NCBI RefSeq assembly: GCF_001748225.1
Contig: NZ_BDFE01000017.1
Span: 62,001-126,000 of the forward strand
Direction: 5' to 3'
Origin: Desulfoplanes formicivorans
GTDB taxonomy: Bacteria; Desulfobacterota; Desulfovibrionia; Desulfovibrionales; Desulfomicrobiaceae
DNA length: 64,000 nucleotides
In this document: in pieces, positions 8,757-16,254 of the stretch
How positions within the stretch are numbered: position 1 is the stretch's first letter
Layout: each line of letters opens with the position of its first letter
The notes under the pieces: generated by a model
Told to the model about the DNA's origin: nothing
The model's database searches: none
Seen by the model: only the letters and a program-made list of their open reading frames with translations
Program-made: the position numbers and the translations under genes

Positions 8757-9419
8757 TCAGAAGAGCAGGGTGTAGACCGAACCGATGATCACCTGGAAAA
8801 AACGTTCGAACATCCCTGTCATGACCAGGACAATGAGGATGATGAACCCGTAACGTTCCAGCTTCATGTAGCTGGCTGCCATGTGGGGGGGCAGCATCAC
8901 GGCCAGGACCTTGCTCCCGTCCAGAGGGGGAATGGGAAACAGATTGAACGTTCCCAGAATGATGTTGACGATGGTACCGGCCGCGGCAATATTGATGACC
9001 GGAAAAATGACATAGGTGGCCACTGCCGGGGAAGAGGTCATGATGACCACGGCAAGGACCCGGTAGAGAAGATAAAATAGGGCCGCGAGCACAAAATTGG
9101 TGGCCGGACCGGCCAGGGAGACCAGAACGATATCCCTGCGCGGGTTCTTGTAATATCTGGGATTAATGGGCACGGGTTTGGCCCAGCCGATCATCCGGGT
9201 GAGCACGAAAACCAGGGTGCCCATGACGTCAAGATGCTTGAGGGGATTGAGGGTCAGCCGTCCGGCGTTCTTGGCCGTGGGATCTCCCAGAAGACAGGAT
9301 ACATAGCCATGGGCCACCTCATGACAGATGATGCCCAACAAAAGCGGGATCGCATAGATGGCGATCTGCTGTATGATATGCGCCAAAGATTCGTTAAACA
9401 TGGACGTAGCGGCTATCAT
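8757..9419 (-). CDS. Site-2 protease family (M50) membrane metalloprotease
   Basis: A 220-residue integral membrane protein with the zinc motif HEVAH (His33, Glu34, His37) in the first hydrophobic segment, and NLFPIPPLDGSK, carrying the third zinc ligand Asp, about 130 residues later. This is the compact rhomboid-like S2P form without a PDZ domain. Such proteases cut membrane-spanning substrates, but the substrate here is unknown. The family often sits beside trpS in delta-proteobacteria-type genomes, as here. A second in-frame ATG at 9401 is possible; neither start has a good ribosome site. Confidence 0.93.
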   Translation of the reverse strand: MIAATSMFNESLAHIIQQIAIYAIPLLLGIICHEVAHGYVSCLLGDPTAKNAGRLTLNPLKHLDVMGTLVFVLTRMIGWAKPVPINPRYYKNPRRDIVLVSLAGPATNFVLAALFYLLYRVLAVVIMTSSPAVATYVIFPVINIAAAGTIVNIILGTFNLFPIPPLDGSKVLAVMLPPHMAASYMKLERYGFIILIVLVMTGMFERFFQVIIGSVYTLLF

Positions 9420-9443
9420 GGACCCGTTGGCCGGGCAAGGCTT

Positions 9444-10025
9444 TTATACCCCGGTCCACGGGGAGGTCAGCCCGTGGTCAATGCCCAGATGATCCAGAAT
9501 GCGCCCGACAACCTGGTCCACCAGGTCGGCAATGGTTTGGGGGCGGGCATAAAATCCCGGGCAGGGGGGAATGATGGTTGCTCCGGCGTCCATGACCGTG
9601 AGCATGTTCTGCACATGGATGCGTGAAAAAGGGGTTTCCCGGGGAACCAGGATGAGGGGACGTTTTTCCTTGAGGCTCACGTCAGCGGCCCGGTGGATCA
9701 GATTGGAGGCAAGCCCGTGGGCAATGGCCCCCAAGGATGCCATGGAACACGGGCACACCACCATGCCGTTGTGGCGCCAGGATCCGCTGGCAGGGGGTGC
9801 GCCAATATCCTTTTCGTCCCAAACAGCCGTGGCGTACCGGGTAAGCAGGGCGAGGCCGTTTTTTGTCTCCGTTTCCAGAACAAGGCGGGCGGCCTGGGAA
9901 ACAATGACATGGAGTTCCCGGAGGGAATCCGAGCCCATGACCTGGGCCAGCCTGAGGGCATAGGGCATGCCACTGGCTCCGGTAACAGCCAGAACATGAC
10001 AACGAGGACGGGCGGATGATGGCAT
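9444..10025 (-). CDS. ubiX: Flavin prenyltransferase UbiX
   Basis: UbiX joins dimethylallyl phosphate to FMN, making the prenylated flavin cofactor of UbiD-type decarboxylases. The 193-residue product shows the FMN/phosphate pattern VTGASGMPYALRLAQ, the core HNGMVVCPCSMASLGAIAHG with SNLIHRAADV, and the late RETPFSRIHVQNML plus PGFYARPQTIADLV. The ATG at 10025 gives the family's usual start and length; the open frame extends 80 codons further upstream but without similarity. It is first in the ubiX, M50, trpS group, with 24 bases to the protease gene. Confidence 0.95.
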   Translation of the reverse strand: MPSSARPRCHVLAVTGASGMPYALRLAQVMGSDSLRELHVIVSQAARLVLETETKNGLALLTRYATAVWDEKDIGAPPASGSWRHNGMVVCPCSMASLGAIAHGLASNLIHRAADVSLKEKRPLILVPRETPFSRIHVQNMLTVMDAGATIIPPCPGFYARPQTIADLVDQVVGRILDHLGIDHGLTSPWTGV

Positions 10026-10216
10026 GAAAGTGTCTTGTTGGAGGTCTTGGAGGTCAACAGGTAGTGGTGGCCAGCCGTTCATGCAGGCAAAGGGCCGCTG
10101 TTTGGGGATGAATTCCTGAATCACATGGCCGGCACGGGAAAAGCAGGGGATACGCCCGATGTGCAATGCATACTCCCTGACAACGAGAAAAAAACGTCTA
10201 CCCCCAAACTGATCAC

Positions 10217-10245
10217 TTGACAACATGCAAAAGAAGGGACTAGAG
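10217..10245 (+). promoter_or_regulatory. Possible tRNA-Arg promoter
   Basis: A consensus -35 TTGACA (10217-10222) is followed after 17 bases by CTAGAG (10240-10245), a weak -10, 15 bases before the tRNA 5' end. The -35 is convincing; the -10 is poor. Confidence 0.4.
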
Positions 10246-10259
10246 AAATCCTCCTTTGT

Positions 10260-10336
10260 GGGCAATTAGCTCAGTTGGATAGAGCGCCAGCCTCCGGAGC
10301 TGGAGGCCGCAGGTTCGAATCCTGCATTGCCCACCA
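10260..10336 (+). tRNA. tRNA-Arg (anticodon CCG), CCA encoded
   Basis: A full cloverleaf is visible. The acceptor stem is GGGCAAT/ATTGCCC, and the D arm contains AGCTCAGTTGGATAGAGC. The anticodon stem CCAGC/GCTGG closes the loop CTCCGGA (anticodon CCG), and the T arm is GCAGGTTCGAATCCTGC. The discriminator A and the CCA end are encoded. A strong terminator follows 43 bases later. Confidence 0.98.
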
Positions 10337-10379
10337 CATATTTCCTTGCGATCTAGGCTGGTTAGTCAATAGATTGCCC

Positions 10380-10412
10380 AAAAAGGGCCGTTCATGCGAA
10401 CGGCCCTTTTTG
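10380..10412 (+). terminator. Rho-independent terminator of tRNA-Arg
   Basis: AAAAGGGCCGTTC pairs perfectly with GAACGGCCCTTTT across a 4-base ATGC loop, followed by a T-run (TTTTTGGTTTT). The stem with flanking A and T runs is typical of an intrinsic terminator. Confidence 0.93.
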
Positions 10413-10708
10413 GTTTTATGGTTTACGAGTTTTCTTCAACTCCTGCGTGATACTTTACTAACGTATTAGACAATTATCTGAGCAAGCGCCCCTATCTGAA
10501 TCATTGTCCCGACTTGAAGGGATTGCATTTAGTCACCATGATCTGAATCCATGCTCCTCGTCACAACCAGGAAAGCCTGCATCAGATCTGATGCAGGCTT
10601 TCCTGTAAGCAAAAGGGTTTGTTCTCCTTGGGGTCGCCAGTACAGTAACCGGTTGGCCCCTTGGAGATCATTCCCGGTCTTTCCTGGGGCATGCAGCCAC
10701 GCACGGGC
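10413..10708. other. Intergenic region without a recognisable gene
   Basis: About 300 bases between the tRNA-Arg terminator and the end of the small secreted-protein gene. The only clear structure is the 38-bp palindrome at 10568-10605. No convincing open frame or RNA gene is seen. Confidence 0.6.
10568..10605. repeat. Perfect 38-bp palindrome
   Basis: The stretch reads identically on both strands, with no loop: a 19-base arm CAGGAAAGCCTGCATCAGA and its exact complement. It lies 104 bases beyond the stop of the minus-strand gene at 10709-11080. It could fold as a hairpin and end minus-strand transcripts, although no T-run follows. A symmetric protein-binding site is the alternative. Confidence 0.85.
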
Positions 10709-11080
10709 TCATTGCAGACTGTAGACTATGGTGATGATGATCTTTCCTGGTTTCTGCTGCGTAACACCGATCATACCTCCGGCCTCGTTATGGCTGAAAA
10801 AAACATTCCACCCCTTTGCATGGCTGGTCTCTATTTCCGTTTTCAGACCGTTGTTCAACAGTTCCCGTTTATAGAACGCCGTCACCTTGTCCATGGAATC
10901 ATTGGTTTGCAGGATGACCTGGGATGAGACTTCAACAGACGTGGTCTGGACAATCTCGGATCCCGGGTATTGGGCTATTTTGCCTTCCATGATGGGAGGA
11001 TAGTGCATGATGGCTTGGGCCGAAGCAGTCAAGACCATCATCAACAATGCAGCCACCAGGAGATGCAACGAAAGGTTCAT
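10709..11080 (-). CDS. Small secreted (periplasmic) protein of unknown function
   Basis: A 123-residue product with a clear signal peptide (MNLSLHLLVAALLMMVLTASAQA) and a mature part of about 100 residues. I chose the ATG at 11080 because AAGGAGGAAAGTAC immediately precedes it; the longer open frame has no such site. The mature region (NDSMDKVTAFYKREL, KGWNVFFSHNEAGG, GKIIITIVYSL) looks like a compact alpha/beta fold and recalls small domains that follow peptides of the form DxxDKVxxFYK in periplasmic proteins. I cannot name a family. It appears to be a single-gene unit. Confidence 0.8.
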   Translation of the reverse strand: MNLSLHLLVAALLMMVLTASAQAIMHYPPIMEGKIAQYPGSEIVQTTSVEVSSQVILQTNDSMDKVTAFYKRELLNNGLKTEIETSHAKGWNVFFSHNEAGGMIGVTQQKPGKIIITIVYSLQ

Positions 11081-11212
11081 GTACTTTCCTCCTTGGTAAT
11101 GGGACCAAATCATGTGGCAGGAAATATATTGATCCTATGAAACGAATTGCACTGCTTGTCCATAAAAATCTGCTGCTTTGCAATAAAAAGGAGGAACTAG
11201 AAGGGGCAGGTG

Positions 11213-12079
11213 TTATCGGTTGGTCAGCCATACCCCGGTCAGGGTCAGGCTGCCCCCGCCAAGCAGGGCAAGGGAAACAGGCTCTTTGAGAATGGCAAAC
11301 CCGAGCAGAACCGCAAAAACCGGCACCAGGTTGATGAAGATCCCGGCCCGGGACGGACCAATGGCCTTGATCCCCTGATAGTACCAGGTAAAGGCCAACC
11401 CCGTGGCAATGACCCCGAGAAAGAGGACATGTCCCCAGTCCCTGGGCAGAGCGTTGGCCATGTCGTGCACCAGACCGTGATACAGGGCAAAGGGGAGTAA
11501 AAGAATATCACCCAGGATGCATGACCAGGTAACGGCCTCAAGGGGATTGATGTGCCGCATGACCCGGTTGCCGGCCAGGGAATAGACGGTCCAGCTGGCC
11601 ACGCATCCGAGAATGAACAGATCTCCCCTGGACAGGGGGGATTGCAGAAGTACCAGGGGATTCCCCTTGGCCAGAACAATGGCCACGCCGGTGAGGGAGA
11701 GAAGCGTGCCCGCGATCTTTTTCCGGGTCAGGGGTTCCTTGAAGATCAGGGCCGAGGCCACGCAGATGATTACCGGGATGCAGGCGATGATCAGGGCGGC
11801 CCGACCTGCGGCAACGGTTTGCAACCCGGAAAAGAAAAAGAAATTGTAGCAGAAGACTCCGCTGACCCCCAGCAGGAGCAGGCCGGGAAAGTGATCGCGG
11901 CTGCAGACGGGCAGCCGTCGGTTCATCCGGCAGGACCAAAGAAAGAGGAACACGGAGGCGGCCAGAAAACGGAGAAAGGCCGCTGAAAACGGCCCTATGT
12001 CCTGGGCCAGGATCCGTCCGGAAATCCAGGTCGCGCCCCAGATGGCCACCGATCCGATCAAAAGAAGATAAATGCGCAT
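11213..12079 (-). CDS. EamA/DMT-family transporter
   Basis: A 288-residue, about 10-helix membrane protein made of two EamA repeats. The first repeat holds IWGATWISGRILAQDIGPFSAAFLRFL, the second SWTVYSLAGNRVM and ATGLAFTWYYQGIKAIGPSRAG, the latter typical of RhaT/YdcZ-type drug/metabolite exporters. The family exports amino acids, nucleobases or other metabolites; the substrate here cannot be predicted. The ATG at 12079 (MRIYLLLIG) begins the first helix; the upstream TTG-started frame adds 14 unlikely residues. It is followed closely by no same-strand gene. Confidence 0.9.
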   Translation of the reverse strand: MRIYLLLIGSVAIWGATWISGRILAQDIGPFSAAFLRFLAASVFLFLWSCRMNRRLPVCSRDHFPGLLLLGVSGVFCYNFFFFSGLQTVAAGRAALIIACIPVIICVASALIFKEPLTRKKIAGTLLSLTGVAIVLAKGNPLVLLQSPLSRGDLFILGCVASWTVYSLAGNRVMRHINPLEAVTWSCILGDILLLPFALYHGLVHDMANALPRDWGHVLFLGVIATGLAFTWYYQGIKAIGPSRAGIFINLVPVFAVLLGFAILKEPVSLALLGGGSLTLTGVWLTNR

Positions 12080-12157
12080 ATGACAATGCCTGGCAGGTTG
12101 CAAAGTGAACAAGCGCAGCAAATTACGCCCTTGAAGGAGAGGAGTAAAGGGGAGAGA

Positions 12158-12754
12158 TCAGTCCCAGGGGCCTGTTAGGGGATGCGTCAGGCGGACATAG
12201 TTCTGGAATATCGCGGTGATCTTTTCCATTGCACATGACTCGGTCCGGCTCAGCTCGTCCGTGCCCAGGGTCTGTCCCTGGTACCCGTTGGCAATGACCG
12301 TATGGGCGTGCTGCATCACGGCGCGCAGGTTTTTGATCCTTCCGGCCTGAAGATAGATGCTCATGTCATTGATGACTAGCAGATCAGGCCTTGGAGCTGC
12401 CAGAACGGCCGCAAACCAGGTTTCAATGCGCTTCTGGTTTTTTCGGGCCAGGGTCAGGACATGTTCTTGTGACAGGCCCATGAGCCGGGGCGGAAGGATG
12501 CCGTTTCGAAAGACCAGGTCCGGGATGGCGGACGAAAACGTGACAAACCCGCCAATGCCCTGTGAACCGGTGCGTTTTTGCAGGTTTACGGGAATGGTCG
12601 GGGCCATGTCCACAACAGTGAGCCGGGGCGTGTCCAGGTACGCCCATAGCATATCGGCCCAGCGTCCGGTCAGGGTGGTCTTGCCCGTGTTGACCTCGCC
12701 GGTGATGAGGGTTCGCCTGCCCATGAGCCTGGCCGGGGGCCAGTCCGGGATCAT
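12158..12754 (-). CDS. P-loop NTPase coupled to the riboswitch-controlled Nramp-like transporter
   Basis: A 198-residue cytoplasmic protein with a Walker A loop TGEVNTGKTT near residues 18-27 and a probable Walker B LLVIND near 130. It has no ABC signature, no SIMIBI dimer motif and no GTPase NKxD that I can see, so its class is uncertain. The ATG at 12754 overlaps the stop of the transporter gene as ATGA, so translation is probably coupled and both are controlled by the TPP riboswitch upstream. A 13000 start is open but lies inside the transporter gene in another frame. The function is unknown; energising or regulating transport of a thiamine-related compound or metal is inference. Confidence 0.75.
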   Translation of the reverse strand: MIPDWPPARLMGRRTLITGEVNTGKTTLTGRWADMLWAYLDTPRLTVVDMAPTIPVNLQKRTGSQGIGGFVTFSSAIPDLVFRNGILPPRLMGLSQEHVLTLARKNQKRIETWFAAVLAAPRPDLLVINDMSIYLQAGRIKNLRAVMQHAHTVIANGYQGQTLGTDELSRTESCAMEKITAIFQNYVRLTHPLTGPWD

Positions 12755-13998
12755 GACATGCCCCCGAGTTTGATCAGAATCCACCGGCCGGCCAGAAACA
12801 GGGTCAGCATCAGGCTGATCACCCCGAGCAGATTGACTGTCAAGCCGTTGGTGTGTTTGCCGGCCCAGGACGGGCTGTTCAGCAGGATCAGGTTCATGGC
12901 GATGATCAGCGGAGTGCCGCACAGGCCCATGGCCAGCATGACCACGAGCATGATCAGCCAGCCGCCCGGCAGCAGGGGACCGGCCAGGCTGACCAGACAT
13001 CCGGCCAGAATGGCGAGATGGAACCGCTTGTCTTCCCGGCTGGCCTTCCAGCCAAAGGTGTCGGCCATAAAAAAACCGCCGGCCATGAAGGTTGGCGTGA
13101 TGGTCGAAAGCACGGCCGCCAGCAGCCCTGCCAGAAAGACTGGACCTGCCAGGGGGCCGAGAACCGGGGTCAGGGCGTGAGCCAGATCAAAAACATTGTG
13201 GATGGCCATATGCCGGGGATGGAGCCAGGCCGCTCCGGTGATGAAAATGGCCGTACTGTACAGGCCAAAGGCCACGAACATGCCCAGAAAGGTATCCAGG
13301 GCAGCCAGAGGAAGATTGTTGGTCTGCCAACCCCGCTGGTTCACGGTGTAGGAGTGCATGGCAATGATGGTGATGTGCACGGCTCCGCCCATGATGGCGG
13401 CCATCATCAGGGCGGCCTGATCCTGATTCGGCAGGGAGGGCACAAGTCCGGCAAGCATGGCCATGGGATCCGGTCGGATGGTGATGGCCGTGATCATGAA
13501 GCAGAGAACCACCAGGGCCACAAGAACCTTGCTCACCCTTTCCAGTAATCCGTATCCGCCCCGCACAAGCAGAAAACCCAGCAGACTTGTCCAGAACAGT
13601 CCCCACCAGGGTGTGGACCATCCGGTGACCAGCCCGGTCACTCCCACCAGGGCCTTCATCAGGGCTGCTGCCGCCAGCCAGGTGGCAACCAGGGCGTCGA
13701 TCATGAGAATCATGGCCCAGGTCCTTCCCCAGCGTTCCTCAACAATGCGGATGATCCCCTTGCCGGCAATGATCCCGGTCTTGGCAGCCATGTACTGGTT
13801 GACGCATGCCAGCAATCCGCTCAGGACCACGACCCACAACAGGGAATAGCCAAAGGTTCCTCCGGCCATGGCCACCGAGGCCATGGTTGCTGGTCCGGCT
13901 GCCACCGCGCTGATGACCCAGGCCGGGCCGAACCGGCTGATCAGGCCGGTGGAAGAAGAAACAGCCGCGTGTGCCTGTGATCCGTCCGTTGCGTTCAT
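12751..13998 (-). CDS. Nramp-fold membrane transporter under TPP riboswitch control
   Basis: A 415-residue protein of about 11 helices. GPAWVISAVAAGPATMASV followed by FGYSLLWVVVLSGL aligns with the Nramp (MntH) TM1-TM2 region. Nramp metal transporters carry DPGN in TM1 and MPH in TM6. Here TM1 has AGPATMAS, and the TM6 segment reads GGAVHITIIAMHS, so by my alignment MPH is replaced while the following His-Ser is kept. Mn/Fe transport is therefore doubtful. The leader holds a TPP riboswitch and an intrinsic terminator, so TPP should shut expression off. GGAG lies about 9 bases before the start. Uptake of a thiamine precursor or a metal linked to thiamine metabolism is inference. Confidence 0.8.
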   Translation of the reverse strand: MNATDGSQAHAAVSSSTGLISRFGPAWVISAVAAGPATMASVAMAGGTFGYSLLWVVVLSGLLACVNQYMAAKTGIIAGKGIIRIVEERWGRTWAMILMIDALVATWLAAAALMKALVGVTGLVTGWSTPWWGLFWTSLLGFLLVRGGYGLLERVSKVLVALVVLCFMITAITIRPDPMAMLAGLVPSLPNQDQAALMMAAIMGGAVHITIIAMHSYTVNQRGWQTNNLPLAALDTFLGMFVAFGLYSTAIFITGAAWLHPRHMAIHNVFDLAHALTPVLGPLAGPVFLAGLLAAVLSTITPTFMAGGFFMADTFGWKASREDKRFHLAILAGCLVSLAGPLLPGGWLIMLVVMLAMGLCGTPLIIAMNLILLNSPSWAGKHTNGLTVNLLGVISLMLTLFLAGRWILIKLGGMS

Positions 13999-14059
13999 TG
14001 GTCATGCTCCGTGGTCATTGATCCCGGGGTGGCGCACGGCAGCCCAGCGTGCAGCCATG

Positions 14060-14093
14060 AAAAAAGCCGCCGTTTCACAAGGAAAGGGCAGCC
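14060..14093 (-). terminator. Leader terminator downstream of TPP riboswitch
   Basis: On the minus strand GGCTGCC pairs with GGCGGC (one wobble) across a loop of about 15 bases, followed directly by TTTTTT. It sits between the riboswitch and the Nramp-like gene, where a riboswitch-controlled attenuator is expected. Confidence 0.7.
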
Positions 14094-14152
14094 ACAGGGG
14101 AGGATACAGCAACGTTGTGCCGTCACGTGTGGGCACGGTGCCGCTATGATCT

Positions 14153-14236
14153 GCGCTTCCCTCCGCCGGCATTACCCGGATCAGGTTCAAAGGGTCGTCC
14201 GAAAACGGACTCTCAGTTACCAACTCCCCTAGCGAA
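14153..14236 (-). promoter_or_regulatory. TPP (THI-box) riboswitch upstream of Nramp-like gene
   Basis: The minus strand carries the conserved THI-box elements in order: TAGGGGAG, CTGAGA, ACCCTTTGAACCTGATC, GGGTAATGCCGGCG and AGGGA. The P1 stem closes with CGCT/AGCG. Binding of thiamine pyrophosphate should favour the terminator at 14060-14093 and reduce transcription of the transporter and NTPase genes. Confidence 0.96.
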
Positions 14237-14289
14237 CGATCTGGATAGACGCGATGATGACCCCTTGTCAATGGACCCACAGCGGCAGA

Positions 14290-14834
14290 CTACCCCTTGG
14301 TTGACGCGTGTGAAGGGGAAATTGTCCCAAGGGTTGTGTTCCAGATGGTGAACATGGAGGCAGTAAAGAGGTAGACCTGGATGGTGCTGATCCCAGATGA
14401 GGGCCCATTTTCCGCAAGGGTGGTCAGGGCTATGCGGGCGGCCTTGTGCGGGGGATACCCGTACACCCCGCAACTGTGATGGCGGAAAAGGCAATGGATT
14501 GCACCCCGTGCTCCCGGGCCAGATTCAGACTTTCCCGGTAGCAGGAAGCAAGCAAAAGGGGTTCCCGGTCGTTACCGCCATGCCAGATGGGACCCACCGT
14601 GTGGATGACATACCGGGCCGGAAGATTGAAACCCGGGGTGATCATGGCCTTGCCCGGGGGCAGGAGACCGTGAGCACGCACATGGGCCTGACCAGCAGCC
14701 AGAAGCTCGGGTCCGGCCGCCTGATGAATGGCTCCGTCGACCCCGCCCCCGCCGGCAAGGCGGGAATTGGCCGCATTGACAATGGCGTCCACCCGGGCCC
14801 GGGTGATATCGCCCTGGATGAGTTGGATATTCAT
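14290..14834 (-). pseudogene. Macrodomain (ADP-ribose/O-acetyl-ADP-ribose hydrolase type) with a frameshift
   Basis: The first ~115 codons from ATG 14834 encode a clear YmdB-type macrodomain: [37 protein letters not shown] and [13 protein letters not shown]. Just where the family has F-P-A-I-S-x-G-V-Y-G-Y-P, the frame reads [12 protein letters not shown] and stops at 14430. In a second frame the missing motif appears intact as [19 protein letters not shown] and stays open to 14290. A two-base gain (or one-base loss) near 14480-14490 explains this. It is either a broken gene or a sequencing error. Intact enzymes remove ADP-ribose or acetyl groups from ADP-ribosylated targets. It lies upstream of the TPP riboswitch on the same strand. 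Confidence 0.8.
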
Positions 14835-14928
14835 GGTCACGAAAAGGGGTTTGTGCTGAACAGAAAAAAGGGGATCGAATCCCTGTCCAATCCCCTTTGG
14901 TATGCATCGGTTACAGCAACGTGGCAGC

Positions 14929-15654
14929 TTAATCAAAGGCCTTGTCCACGGTCCAGGCCTCCCAGACCTTGCCCACCAGATCGGGGCCGGGCTTGAGGGT
15001 GATCTTGCCGGGTTTCCAGCCCGATGGCGTGGCCTGGGTTCCCTTGCTCTCACGCACCAGCTGGAACGCATGGATCTGGCGCAGGGTCTCGTTCACGTTG
15101 CGGCCAACAGGAGGCGTGAGCACTTCCATGGCCTGTACAATACCGTCCGGATCAATGAGGAACCGGCCGCGGATATCCACGCCGCCGTCTTCGTCATAAA
15201 CACCGTAGGCCTGACCCACTTTGCCCCCGGCATCGGAGAGCATGGGAAAGGGGACCTTGCCCTTGGTGATCATCTTGGAAAGTTCATGATCAACCCACAT
15301 TTTGTGGACAAACATGCTGTCAACACTCATGGAAAGCACCTGAACCCCGAGCTTTTCAAATTCCGCATGTTTCTCGGCGACCGCCGAGACTTCCGTGGCT
15401 CAGACAAAGGTGAAATCACCCGGGTAAAAGCAGAGCACCACCCACTTGCCCAGATAGTCGGACAGCTTGACAGAGGTGAATTCCCCCTGAAAAAAGGCGG
15501 GTGAGCTGAAATCGGGAGCTTTTTTGCCGACAGTGACCATAGGGACATCTCCTTGTACGGTTGGTGATGGGGTTGGGGTGTTGTTTTCCACGGGGGCTTC
15601 TCCGACAAGGCCGCCCGTGGGGCGAGCGCAGTTTATGGACTTTTCTTCAGCCAT
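14929..15654 (-). CDS. Selenocysteine-containing peroxiredoxin (AhpC/Prx1-like), UGA read as Sec85
   Basis: Two adjacent minus-strand frames join in one reading frame across an in-frame TGA at 15402-15400. Before it reads [14 protein letters not shown] and after it [14 protein letters not shown], so the TGA replaces the peroxidatic Cys of the Prx motif PxxxTxxC. A hairpin fitting a bacterial SECIS follows the TGA. The protein would be 241 residues. The site of the resolving Cys (V-C-P in AhpC) reads [12 protein letters not shown], so it is probably a one-Sec enzyme reducing peroxides with an external thiol. I chose ATG 15654 with GAGGAGG 7 bases upstream. The N-terminal ~40 residues are an unusual, proline-rich extension. 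yedF and selD lie nearby. Confidence 0.93.
15360..15402 (-). promoter_or_regulatory. Bacterial SECIS element of the peroxiredoxin gene
   Basis: Thirteen bases from the first base of the TGA, the minus strand reads TCTCGGC-GGTC-GCCGAGA, a perfect 7-bp stem with a GGTC loop containing the G and U that SelB is known to need in the E. coli fdhF element. Position and loop fit a bacterial SECIS. Confidence 0.8.
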
Positions 15655-16254
15655 ATGCAGCCTCCTCATGGGTTGGGGTGAACAATTGAAATGATGGTGC
15701 AATATAGAGTATTCTGATACATTCCCGTGAGTATAATCAAATCTTCTTATGAACCGCAAGCTTTGGTCACAATAAATCGGTATATCGTTTCTGTCTTGAC
15801 CACGCGCACCAGGCCAACGAAATGGTGCGGGCGGCACCACTCCAGGGCAGGGAAGAGATGACACTGGCTGCATTCATGCGCAGGCAGCAGGGGCAAGTCA
15901 CCTGAAGGTTGCTTTTATTTCAATCATTTGATTTTACATGGAAAATACCAATTCGGCATGCTGAAAAGTTTGTCGGCGACAGAGGACAGCCTGCTTTGTC
16001 ATAGGCTTTTTCCATGAACATCCAATTTGTGTATCAGTATAATCGATTGGATTTTTTACTACCCCGGTTCCATAGTTTTCAGGCGGATAAGCCGATCGGG
16101 ATTGCCATGTCATGACAAGGATCTGGCAGGACAATACCTCCGCCCTCATGGCGTCCGATCAGATGATTGCCTTTACATGGTGACGTTGCACCGCCTGCCA
16201 GGAAACAGGGGCAGGCATGTTGTGCGCATCCCCAAGCCAACAAGGAGTTGATTT
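15655..16254. other. Divergent intergenic region between peroxiredoxin and yedF-like genes
   Basis: About 600 bases with no convincing gene; small open frames on either strand lack ribosome sites and codon bias. It should contain the promoters of both neighbours. I looked for a tRNA-Sec here because of the selenium genes on both sides and found none. Confidence 0.6.

Noticed and set aside
15655-16254. Possible tRNA-Sec near the selenium genes
   Set aside because: No long acceptor/T-arm cloverleaf with a TCA anticodon could be found on either strand.
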